Under the pieces are notes generated by a model. That model was not told the origin of the DNA. It was given only the letters and a program-made list of their open reading frames with translations, and did no database searches. This document shows, piece by piece, positions 10,401-20,537 of a DNA stretch of 64,000 bases. Origin of the DNA: Fomes fomentarius (taxonomy: Eukaryota; Basidiomycota; Agaricomycetes; Polyporales; Polyporaceae); assembly GCA_022606135.1 (NCBI GenBank), contig JABYQN010000013.1:124001-188000 (forward strand), read 5' to 3'. Within the stretch, counting starts at the first letter, position 1; each line of letters begins with the position of its first letter. Position numbers and translations under genes: made by a program.

Positions 10401-11462
10401 ATGGCCGCTACGACCACCACCATACAAACCGCCGACATCGGCAACAAACCTCAGCCGTTCACCGGCGACAAAAATCAAGCACGGCGATTTCGACTCGCTT
10501 TCGAGCTCTACGTCCGACAGAATGCGACGCGCTACAGTGACGAAGGCAAGAAAGTTATTCTCTTCCTCAGCTTCATGCACGGCGAAGTAGCGGGAGCGTG
10601 GGCCGAGATGGTAATGGAACAAATCCTCGCGGACGAGGACGCACTGGCGGTTAACACCGCTTACGTCTCCAAGTACGGATCGCTGAAGGCGGTCACCGAC
10701 GCATTCGATATCCGCTTCGAGTACGCTGACAAAAAGGGTGAGGCACAGGTCGCATTTGAAAACCTCAAGCAAGGCTCGCGCACGGTGGAGCAGTATATCA
10801 CCGAGTTCGAGATCCTGGCACCCAAGACCAAGTACGACGAAGAGGCGCAGATATATTTCTTCAAGAAGGGCCTTCGCCCCGGTATCCTCGACGACGTCTA
10901 CCGCATCCACCCGGTGGCAACCAAGCTCGACATGTACAAGTCCTACGCTAAGGAGGTCGACGCGCAGACTCGAGGACGTGAACTCGAGAAGAAGCGCTGG
11001 GGCCAGAGTAATCACGGTGCGCGCTTTCAGACTTTCTTTAGGACACAGCAACCGTCCGATCGTCCCGCTCAGGCCCGACCGCCGCCGCCTACAACTTCCA
11101 ATGACCAGGCCGTCCCGATGGACGTCGACGCAGTCAAACGGACGCCGCTGACGCCAGACCAGAAGAAACAGCTGTTCGCGACGAACGGCTGCTTCTACTG
11201 CCGCAAGCCCAATGCCGGTCACGTCGCCCGAGACTGCCCGCAGAAGACCTTGAGGCCACGAGTGAGGGCACTGGACGCCACGTCCGACGCACCGGTTGCA
11301 TCGACGTCGTCGAACCCCACGCCGTCCCTCACGCAAGAAGCCGAAGAAGATCCGCTCAAATCATTGTCCAAGTTCATCAAGCACGTTAACACGCTCGACG
11401 CGGAGAGAAGGGAGGAAGCTAGCGCGCTGTTGAAGGACCTAGCTACCACGCTGGATTTTTAG
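10401..11462 (+). CDS. gag: Retrotransposon Gag polyprotein
   Basis: The 353-aa product has a retrotransposon-type capsid domain (about residues 20-200, with the NLKQGSRTVEQYITEF block typical of fungal Gag) and a zinc knuckle CFYCRKPNAGHVARDC at about 270-285. The knuckle is spaced Cx2Cx6Hx4C, two residues longer than the usual Cx2Cx4Hx4C. Gag forms the intracellular particle and binds the RNA. The ORF ends in GAT TTT TAG, and the pol frame lies at -1 directly at this point. Confidence 0.92.
   Translation: MAATTTTIQTADIGNKPQPFTGDKNQARRFRLAFELYVRQNATRYSDEGKKVILFLSFMHGEVAGAWAEMVMEQILADEDALAVNTAYVSKYGSLKAVTDAFDIRFEYADKKGEAQVAFENLKQGSRTVEQYITEFEILAPKTKYDEEAQIYFFKKGLRPGILDDVYRIHPVATKLDMYKSYAKEVDAQTRGRELEKKRWGQSNHGARFQTFFRTQQPSDRPAQARPPPPTTSNDQAVPMDVDAVKRTPLTPDQKKQLFATNGCFYCRKPNAGHVARDCPQKTLRPRVRALDATSDAPVASTSSNPTPSLTQEAEEDPLKSLSKFIKHVNTLDAERREEASALLKDLATTLDF
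11456..11461 (+). promoter_or_regulatory. Candidate -1 frameshift site at the gag stop
   Basis: Five T precede the AG of the gag stop (GGATTTTTAG). The TTT codon can slip back one base onto another TTT, replacing the stop by TTA and entering the pol frame. The -1 frame is blocked by a TAG at 11420-11422, so any shift must occur between there and the gag stop, and this is the only slippery run in that window. It is not a canonical heptamer. Confidence 0.45.
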
Positions 11463-14400
11463 ATCGTCCCGTCGACGCGTCGTCGACCGGGACTGTACGA
11501 TATGCCGGAGTTGCGTCCAAAAACCGATATGATGTACTAGCCAAATGCGAGTCCCTTTCCTACCCAAAATCAATATCTATTTCTTTCACAACTCGCAACC
11601 GCCAGACCCCGTCAATCACACTTGAAGCTAACATCGTTGGACGCTTCACCGGCAGAAAAATCGACGCACGAGCCCTCCTCGACAGCGGAGCAGAGGGGCT
11701 CATCATGCACTCAAGATTCGCAAAGACGCACCGACTCACCCTCAGACGACTAGAGCAACCGTTCCCGGTGCGGAACGTTGATGGCTCTGAGAACGTTATG
11801 GGTTGGGTGCGACACACCACAACACAGACCGTGCGGATCTATTCGCAGAATGGTCGGTCCTACCACGAAGAACGGGCGGAGTTCTACATTACAGACATTG
11901 GAGACCACGACATCATACTAGGAACCGACTGGCTCGATGAGCATAACCCTCAGATCGATTGGACTACGGATCGCGTCGACTTGACGCGATGCCCACCAAC
12001 CTGCACGCTCGTCCGACCACCTGTGCAACACGTACGCACCAAGCCGGACCGAACGCGAGTCCCCCGAGTACTTGCAACTGCACAAGACCCTCGAGTTTTC
12101 CACCGCGACTACGAAGTAACGTTCAAGGATCTCGAAGGACCGCACACCATCAAACCGTCGCGACAGGTCGCAGGACGACGCACGATTGGCCGCGAAAGGC
12201 CAGACCTTCGCAAGCCCACCAGTAGACTCTTTTCAGAAGACGAAGATGATCGTCCAGTGATCCCGGATACATGGACGACGATGGGGGCACGGCTCGCAGG
12301 GTTGGTGCCAGACAGGAAGGATGACGAACGGGCTAAGTCTGAAGTACCCAATGACCCGGATGAGCCAGCTGACACGGCGCATATCCGCGCAGGTTTCACT
12401 AAGGCTCAGGAACTCGCCGAAAAAGCGACAGACACGCGGTCACAAACCTTTGAAGAGATGGTCCCACCAGCGTATCGACCGTTCCGACGTGTATTCGACA
12501 AGCAAGAATCGGAACGGTTCCCGGAACGACGCCCATGGGATCACAGCATCGAGCTGAAGCCGGAATTCCAACCCAAGTCATGCAAGATCTACCCGTTAAG
12601 TCCGACAGAACAGGCGGAACTAAAGGCGTTCGTAGATGAACACACGAGGAAGGGGTACATACGACCTTCGAAGTCGCCCATGGCAAGTCCGTTCTTCTTC
12701 GTCAAAAAGAAGGATGGGAAACTACGACCAGTCCAAGACTACAGATACCTTAACTCGGGGACGATCAAGAACGAGTATCCCCTCCCCTAATCCCAGAGTT
12801 AGTCGACAAACTGAAAGGCTCACGTATCTTTTCGAAAATGGACGTCAGATGGGGGTACAACAATGTTCGCATCAAAGAGGGCGACGAATGGAAAGCGGCG
12901 TTTAAGACGAACCTTGGGTTGTTTGAGCCTACAGTTATGTTCTTCGGACTGATGAACTCACCGGCAACGTTCCAGGCAATGATGAACGAGATCTTCAAGG
13001 ACTTGATCGACACCGGAAAAGTCATCATATATATGGACGACATCTTGGTCTTCACTGCGACGATGGAAGAGCACCGCCGGATCGTGAAGCAGGTCCTCAG
13101 ACGACTCGAGGAACACGACCTATTCCTGAAGCCGGAGAAATGTTTCTTTGAACGTGATTCAATCGAATATCTCGGCCTGATCATCTCACACGATCGACTG
13201 GCCATGGACCCAGTCAAGATTGCAGGTATCGCCGAATGGCCGACGCCGCAGAAAGTCAAGGACGTCCAAGCATTCTTAGGCTTTGGAAATTTCTACAGAC
13301 GGTTCATCAAGGACTTCTCAAAGACCGCACGCCCGCTCTTCGACCTGACAAGGAAGGACACGCCTTGGCTGTGGACGCCGACCTGTCAAGAAGCATTTGA
13401 CCAGCTGAAGGATGCGTTCACGTCATCCCCTGTCCTTATTATGCCCGACGCTGACAAACCGTACTTAGTTGAAGTCGACGCGTCGGACTTCGCTACAGGG
13501 GGAATCCTGTCGCAAAAGGGTACGGACGACCAGTGGCACCCGGTTGCGTATCTGTCGAAGTCCTTGTCCGAAGCGGAGCGTAATTACGACATATATGACA
13601 AAGAACTGCTGGCGATTGTCCGCGCACTCGAGACTTGGCGACATTACCTAGAAGGCGCCCCAGACGTAATCGAGATATGGACGGACCACAAGAATCTCGA
13701 ATATTTCAAGACGGCGCAGAAGCTGAACCGCAGACAGGCACGTTGGTCCTTGTTCCTCTCACGCTTCGACTTTCTACTCGTCCACAAGCCAGGCAAACAG
13801 AACCGTAGTGACGCCATGTCGAGGCGACCTGACCACAAAGAGGGGGTAGAGGATGACAACCGCGACCACGTCCTCCTCGATCCAAAGTTTTTCCGTGTAC
13901 GGGCGACGCGCCCATGCATGGTTGACTCCATTGGGGATGCTACCCTTCGCCAGAGGATTCGAGAAGCTCCCAAACGCGACGCCGAAGTGGTCCAAGCGCT
14001 CGAGGTTATCTTGAAGAATGGCCCGCGATCCCTGGTCAAAGACATTCAAGAATGGAACTACGAGGATGGGCTCATCTTATTCCGTGGTAAGGTCTACATC
14101 CCCGACGACACAGAATTGCGTCGGGACATTGTGCGACGCTACCACGACTCGCCGACAGCAGGCCACCCTGGACGTTTCAAGACGTACGAACTCGTCAGTC
14201 GAGAGTTCTGGTGGCCCGGGATCTCAGTATTCGTACGCAACTACGTCAAGGGATGCGCTACCTGCCAAGCAACTAAGAATCAGAGTCATGCCGCACACGT
14301 CCCACTCGTCCCGAACGCAGTCCCGTCCCGGCCCTTCGGCACGCTCACAACGGACTATGTCACTGATTTACCCCCGTCCGACGGCTACGACGCGCTCAAC

Positions 14401-15603
14401 GTCACGGTCGATCGGAGTACAAAAGCAATTGTCCTCACGCCCTGCCACAAGACTATCGACGCCGATGGGACCATCGACCTGTTGTTCAACAATGTCTATC
14501 GACGGGTCGGACTCTGGGACCAGCTTATCTCGGACAGAGGCCCGCAGTTCGCAAGCAAGGTCACGCGTGGAGTCCTCGAGAAGCTCGGGATTCAGTCATC
14601 ACTCAGTACGGCATACCACCCACAGACGGACGGCGAAACGGAAAGGGTTAATCAAGAAGTCGAGCAGTACCTACGAGCGTTCTGCAACTATAGGCAAGAC
14701 GATTGGGTGAAGTGGCTACCCTACGCCGAGTTTTGCCACAATTCTCGAGTCCACTCTGCCACAGGGAAGTCTCCGTTCCAACTTTGGTATGGGTTCACGC
14801 CACGTATGTTCCCCTCAGTACTCGATACAGATTCGAACGTCCCAAGTGTAGAAGAACGCCTTCTCGCACTAGAGGAGATGCGGAAGGAAGCAGACGCGAG
14901 CCTCGCGCTTGCGGCGGAGTTGATGAAACGGAACAACGGGGACTGGGGAAAAGATGCGATAAATCTCAAGGCAGGGGACAAGGTCTGGCTAGATGGGAAA
15001 AACCTGAAGACCACTCAGCCGAAAGCTAAGCTCGCGGCAAAGCGTCATGGACCATTCGAAATAACTGATGTGCTTGGCCCGGTCACATATAGACTCGACA
15101 TCCCAAAGACCTGGAAACGTATCCACCCGGTCTTCCACGCGTCTCTCCTCACACCGTACATAGAGACAGAAGCCCACGGACCGAACTTCGAGAGACCTCC
15201 GGCAGAGCTAATAGAAGGCGAAGAGGAGGTAGAAGTGGAAACGGTGCTCGACTCGCGCCCGACACGCAACAAGAGAGGAATCGAGTACCTCGTCAAGTGG
15301 AGGGGGTACCCGGACACTGAGAACGAGTGGCTCTCGCGCACAAACCTTCCCCATGCCAAGGAGGCCATCGCAGAGTTTCATCGGGCACACCCAAGTGCAC
15401 CCCGCCCGGTGAATTCGCTCGGAATATCTTATGCGCAGTTTCTCGCGTCCACTCTTCCTGACGATATCGCGCTCCAGGAGAAAGCGCGTCTTAAAGAGGG
15501 GGTGATGTTACGAATTCTTCAGCGCCTGAACGCTCTCCTTACCGATAGACGCCCTACGTGCAGTAGCCTCATGCCCGAGTCCTCATGTTCTCCTCATCGA
15601 TAG
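11462..15603 (+). pseudogene. pol: Retrotransposon Pol: protease, RT, RNase H, integrase, chromodomain (one-base frameshift)
   Basis: The frame is open from the gag stop, with no ATG before 11705. Protease has LLDSGAEG (DSG at 11681-11689). RT starts near 12540 and has the YMDD box at 13030-13041; RNase H follows with VDASDFATG. Integrase has its HHCC zinc region near 14140-14270, the catalytic D residues in LTTDY and LISDRGPQ, and the YHPQTDGETER block that carries the E. A chromodomain (EYLVKWRGYPDTENEW) covers about 15240-15390 and targets integration to heterochromatin in related elements. At 12787-12790 one base is missing from a C run, turning the conserved PLPLIPELV frame into a stop. 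The two halves are 11462-12790 and the frame open through 12838-15603, whose stop lies inside the 3' LTR. Confidence 0.93.
15493..15505 (+). other. Polypurine tract
   Basis: AAAGAGGGGGTGA lies directly before the 3' LTR, where plus-strand DNA synthesis is primed in LTR retroelements. Confidence 0.75.
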
Positions 15604-15794
15604 TTAGTTATCGGATCCCTCACGGTCTCTTATAGTCGCTGGGGAGACTTCTTCTCCCCAGACTGTCCTTCTCGTCTTACGGTACCGTCCGGCGCTGCTG
15701 TACTTCTTTGACACTCTCACACTCATATCTATATTCATTCACTCTACTCGACGCCTCGCCTGCCCTGCCGACAGACGCTCATCGGGTCTTGACA
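15506..15794 (+). repeat. 3' LTR
   Basis: The 289 bp appear identical base for base to 9055-9343 and are followed by the CTTGC target duplication. Confidence 0.95.
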
Positions 15795-15799
15795 CTTGC
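15795..15799. repeat. Target site duplication (right), CTTGC
   Basis: This is the right copy of the 5-bp duplication flanking the retrotransposon. Confidence 0.93.
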
Positions 15800-15946
15800 T
15801 CTCATCTACGGTCTGGACATGCAACTACTAAGACTCACACATGCAGATGTGACTCATAGTATACGCTTTTCAGTGTGCTCTCGACAAGGCAAACTATGAT
15901 TCTTGGGATAGGTACTATACAATGATCGTATGATTTGGTTGCCAAT

Positions 15947-16926
15947 CTACCAACGTCGGTTCCTTTTGGGCAGGGAAGGTTCGTCGTCGTCTTCCGACCA
16001 TTCCTCGTCCTCCTCGTCTTCGTCTTCGTCTTCATCATAATCAAGACCTTCGAAAAGATCAAGATCATCATGAACCATTAAGCCATACAACCGATCCAAT
16101 CCGTGTCCTCGCCGTGCACGAGGGGGGCTAGCTTGACCATAGCCGACGGGGAAGAAGTCGCTGCCGTCCAGTGCGTTCATATACTTGTGCTCGTCCATCA
16201 AGGAACTCGAACCCATCGAGTCTACGGATGCGAGGTGAGCACACTCCAAGCAAGGGGCTATCGCGAAGTTCTACTCACCGATAAGCGCATTCATGAACCA
16301 ATTGTTATCATGTAAGCCACGACGCTGCTCGACCTCGTATGCCTTGCCCTCCTTGAGCAGCCTGCACTCACCCTTATGTGCTTCCGGCCTCCAATCTTTC
16401 CTTCTGGCACTATATGCATCATGCGTCATTGATTTGTCCACCCTATTCAGCTGTACTCTCCAACCATCACGAACAACGCACCGTTTGAGAACATTTATAC
16501 CGCGCCTTACACCCAGAACACCTCAGGAACCTTGGACCGCCCCCAAGCTCCTACTTGCCACATCGTGCACACGCATGCGCAAGCTCTGCCTGGGGCGCAT
16601 CCACCCTCACCTCCGCCTCGATCCCATCTGCTCTCTCTCCGTGCCTATATCTCTTCAGAATAGTCGCTGGCGCACGTCCCTCGCGCTCAGGGCCTGCAGA
16701 ATATCCAAAGCTTCCTGGCCATTGTGGTCGCCGACGAAGAAGTGTGGACTTTCGGAGGCCACAGATGAGACGGTGCGGTGCGGGGGTCGGAGGTGACGAC
16801 GTTGAGCCAGAGTTCGGCGCGTTTGCGCCTCATGCCGACGGGGTGCGCAAAGAGGAGGAGCCAGAAGGCGTGACTACGGCCGATGGTCAGTGGCGCGTCG
16901 TATTTCGGGGGCGCGAATCGAAGCAC
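15947..16926 (-). pseudogene. MYND zinc-finger protein relic A with acidic tail
   Basis: On the minus strand, three blocks match a second relic at 19.1-20.2 kb. The N-terminal block contains PLTIGRSHAFWLLL. A MYND finger contains CARCGK and RCSGCKARYKCS, followed by KDWRPEAHKGEC. A downstream GLHDNNWF block leads to a C-terminus with a long Asp/Glu run and a basic end (15947-16249). An in-frame TAG splits the finger after CARCGK, and the N-terminal block has no ATG in frame. These breaks favour a pseudogene over an unresolved intron pattern. MYND fingers bind proline-rich partners; the function here is unknown. Confidence 0.5.
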
Positions 16927-17398
16927 TGGTCCCTTCTGAAGTTTGCGATTGGGACTGGGACATGATGCCGAGCAGTTGAGTGAGATAGTCCAACGTTGAT
17001 GATTGATGAAGAGAGAACAAGGAACAGACCACTGGTTTATAAGTGATTGAACTTAGGGGAGCTCTTGTTTATTCAGGCTTGATCGGACGAGCGAGTCTCG
17101 GCGCAGATGCGTAAATCAATCTTATCTTATCTGAGCTGCACCCTCGAGGACTAGATTCGAATTCGTTCCCACCATATGTAAGTGACTCTGTCCGTAGACA
17201 TCGGGAGACGCGGTTCTGACACATTCATGACAAGCTTGATTGAAGCACTGCCTCGGGGAAAATGCGGTTGCAATCGCAAGGTCGCAAGCCTGAGCCTCAA
17301 CTACAAGCTAAACACCTCAGTTCTGCTCGACCGTCGTCTACTGGTCATACCACTCCAGCAGGAAGAGTATAATACTGTAGAATCATTTGAGTACTGAC
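16927..17398. other. Short intergenic stretch
   Basis: Only a small open frame at 17182-17397 lies here, with no recognisable domain. It probably holds the promoter of the F-box-like gene to the right. Confidence 0.35.
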
Positions 17399-19016
17399 AT
17401 GCACTTCATGAACAGCGGACATCCTCGACCACAGGACCTACCTGAAGACCGGGAGTCAGCTGATCATAGCTTCACGGAGGTTGAGATTGGGGTCGACTCG
17501 ACGAACCAAGTTCCCCAGTCGAACATATTCTCATTCCCTTGCCAAAAGTTTCCAAAAGAGATTTTTGACCTCATCATCGACGACATCACCGGATGATAAC
17601 AACTTAGTCTTGGACCTCGATACCCTCCGTAACTGCACCCTTGTCTCGTCCGGCTGGCGGCCGCGCGCCCAGACGCTCCTCTTCCAAACTATTCTAATCA
17701 CCAACCTCTCCGATGCACACAAACTCGCGTCTCTCCTTGACGTGAAACCTGATCTCAGAAATGCGATACGGAGACTCGTCATTTGCGTCCCCTACGATCG
17801 TGATGCTGCTCCTGGGCTACACTTCAACAGCTCACACAGCGTAGCACTATTGTTCCCGTCCTTGTTTCTCGGACGGATGCCAAACTTGACCTACCTGAAG
17901 CTCGAAATCATGGGAATGTCGGAGAGGTCTTCGGAGCCCGGCGATTACTTGGATATCCCTTTCCGCTTCTACATGCACCTCGGCCGATTGACGCATATCA
18001 CGACCCTCCATCTCCACGACCTCGTGTTCCGATACTTCGCCGACCTCGTGCGGATCCTATGCGCTGTCCCGGAACTGCGCGTATTGGATCTACTGCAGGT
18101 CTCATGGAGGGCTACCGGTGTTCTACCTGCTTGTGTCAGTCGAACGGCGCCAACCCAGACATCAAGATTATCTCGCAGGCCGAGAACTCTCACTCAGCTC
18201 GAGCACCTGGCCGTGAGTATTCCAACGTCTATCTTAGCCATGGTCTCTGATGATGAACGTAGGCGGTAGAAGTAGATCTACATGTGGGTGTACGATGCTT
18301 GTTGACATGCATCAGCGGGTCACTGAGACGATTGTGCATCGATCTCCCCGGACGAATCCCTACCGGTAGGCCATCACCTGCGTGAATCATGTTTGATTTC
18401 TAACATCGATCCATGGCCAGACATCCGTTTCCCAGGGTTCGACATGATGCACCTCTCGAATCTCACCGAGCTCACCTTCCTCGTTTCTCCTGCTGGCATG
18501 AAGCATCTCTCAAGGGAAGACAGAGAAACACTAGTCACATTCTTGCGCCTCTCCCTCATGCATTGGAATCCATCCGCTCCTGGCAAGCGCATATGTCTTG
18601 CTCCACGCGCGGCGTCCGGGTACTGCGGACGAGATGATTATCTTCACATCCTCAAGCTCCTCAGTAAGGAGGTGTTAGAACGCGCATACTTCGATGATCG
18701 GCCGCCAGAACTTGACTACGATGAAGAATCGCGCACTGTCGTGCACATCCTGATCACCTCACTAGAATCGAACCATGAAGACTGGTGGACCAAGAACGTG
18801 TATGACATATTCCCGCTATTCGCACAGGAGGATGGTGTCCAGGTCAACTTCGTCGATAGTCAGTCCTCGATCTTTACCAACTGCGGTAACGGGCCTTCGC
18901 TGATGATATCTCTTTTGTTAGTGCCAGACTACTGCCATTGGGCAGACAATGAACAGTCGGAAGGCCAGTCAGAAGAGAGCGCTGATGAGGGCAGTAGTGA
19001 GGAGGATGATCAATGA
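17399..19016 (+). pseudogene. F-box / leucine-rich-repeat-like protein with an apparent frameshift
   Basis: An F-box-like start (FPKEIFDLIIDDITG, then TLRNCTLVSSGWRPRAQTLLF) is followed by leucine-rich helices and strands (NLTYLKLEIM, HITTLHLHDLVF, ELRVLDLLQV). Downstream exons splice cleanly: the long exon ends at 18212, then 18263-18365, then 18421-19016, ending in a Glu/Ser-rich acidic tail. Such proteins are predicted substrate receptors of SCF ubiquitin ligases and are hugely expanded in agaricomycetes. The F-box itself is split between two frames at about 17594 (GGATGATAAC), where one extra base breaks the frame and there is no room for an intron. This may be a real mutation or an assembly error. 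Confidence 0.6.
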
Positions 19017-19123
19017 AGGCTCTCAGACCACAGGTTTACTCCGTGAATATTGAGACAGCTATCGTCCATCTGCATGTTATCTGGTTGACCAGACCGGGAA
19101 TTTCTACTGTATGCCGCAAGTCC

Positions 19124-20236
19124 TCAGAGAGCTGCTCGCAGGTGCCTGAGAGTCGTTCCCGTCCTTCGACTCGTCTTCCGACGACTGGACCTCGTTCGCA
19201 CCTCCACGATCCGATCGCCTGGACGTTCCTCCTGAGTCGAGATCGTTGAGGCGTGTGTATTGACAGACGAGTTCCGGGACGGTCGCAGGTAATGTCTAAG
19301 CCTCCGCCTCATCTCCTTGTGTGCCGTCACCTCTTCCGGGCGTACAAACGACTCATACAATACCATCTGCAGTACGTCATCTCGACTCATAGGTTCGTAG
19401 TCTCCGAAGGTCGTCATTGTCGCCCTGATGGAGAAGATGGGCACGTCGTGCGGAGGCCAGTGCGCACCACAGGCAATCAAGCCCCAGTTCTCGAGATTCC
19501 TTGCTTTTGCATAGAGAGACGTCGTCATCGTATTCATAATCGAGTTGTCGAGAGCTAGAGAGAGCGCACAGTACAGAGAAGGTCAGTGCGCGGTTGCACG
19601 CATAAGTGCGTGAGGAGAGACGGACGGAGCTGACTGTGGTGGAACCAGTCGTTATCGTGCAACTTGGGGCGCATCTCAACTTTGTGTGCTTTGAGAAGCC
19701 CGCATTCGCCCTTGTGGTATTCAGGTTTCCAGTCTGACACTACGCACAACTAGACTAAACAGCCTGCCGCTACGAAATTAGCAACGTACTCACCTGGACT
19801 GAGCAATAAGTCCTGGTCTGGCAGCGCGAGCAGCCCTTCCACGGTGGCTCATGCTCACCGCCCATAATGCGCACACGCATATGCAAACTCAAACCGTAGT
19901 TCGAAGCTGGGCACGTACCTGCTCGTCACCGGCACCCTACCGTTCTCCAAAGTCATCTTATACTCCCTCATTATTGTGACAGGCGTCTTCCCCTTCGAGC
20001 AAACCATCGAGCATCTCGAGTACTTCCTCTCCCATTGTTCCGCCAACGGTATACAGGTCGGTGCGTTTTATCGACAGTCCGTACGGTTTTGAGGATATGA
20101 GGAACCAGGAGGCATGGTTGCGGCTGAGAGCGAAGGTCGTGTTCTTGTCGTACCGAGTCGTGTGCGTGAAGGACATGCCCGTGTGGCCGCCGAGTGAGGC
20201 GAGGTTTCCCATGCAGGAGTGCTTTCGTCTGCTCAT
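19124..20236 (-). pseudogene. MYND zinc-finger protein relic B
   Basis: This is a paralogue of relic A, with an N-terminal exon (20236-19990, including FALSRNHASWFL), a MYND part (CSRCQTRTYCS, then SDWKPEYHKGEC), an LHDNDWFHH block and a C-terminal exon (19537-19124, with FGDYEPMSRDDVLQMVLYESFV). In the MYND part the first Cys pair reads CAHY instead of CxxC, and it lies in a different frame from the second pair. I therefore judge it decayed, although intron borders here are uncertain. Confidence 0.45.
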
Positions 20237-20537
20237 TTTGAGGTGTTCCGGTGCTCGAAATGAGAATTAAAACCGTAGTGTAACGAGAATCAAGAGAGAA
20301 AGAGGTACGAGTGGGCCATGGTGTCGTTGAAGATCTAGAGGGAAGATTGAAGAGAGATTGTGGCGCCTGTGGCTATCTTATCTTATCTCTTCACCACATG
20401 GACTTGGACAATCTGGACAGGAAAAAAGGTGCATTCTCAGAAACTCACATTCAATCGTACATATGATCGTTGTAGTATCTGCCAGACGTAGACTCATGTC
20501 TCCTGAGGCCTAAGGCCTTACTTCGTCCGCATCACTT
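20237..20537. other. Short intergenic stretch
   Basis: Nothing recognised. It lies between the start of relic B and the 3' end of glyoxal oxidase 1, both on the minus strand. Confidence 0.4.

Larger units (their letters stand above)
9055..15794 (+). mobile_element. Ty3/gypsy LTR retrotransposon, chromovirus (Tf1/sushi-like), 6.74 kb
   Basis: The element has 289-bp LTRs at both ends that look identical, a 5-bp target duplication, a primer-binding site, an extra 5' open frame, gag with a zinc knuckle, and pol in the order protease, reverse transcriptase, RNase H, integrase, chromodomain. That order and the C-terminal chromodomain place it among chromoviruses. Identical LTRs imply a very recent insertion. 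It reads in the same direction as the upstream 350-aa gene. It is probably not autonomous as it stands, because pol carries a one-base frameshift near 12788, though assembly error is possible. Confidence 0.95.

Noticed and set aside
10386..11336. 316-aa minus-strand open frame opposite gag
   Set aside because: It is the antisense shadow of gag in a GC-rich coding region; composition is Arg/Val-biased with no motif.
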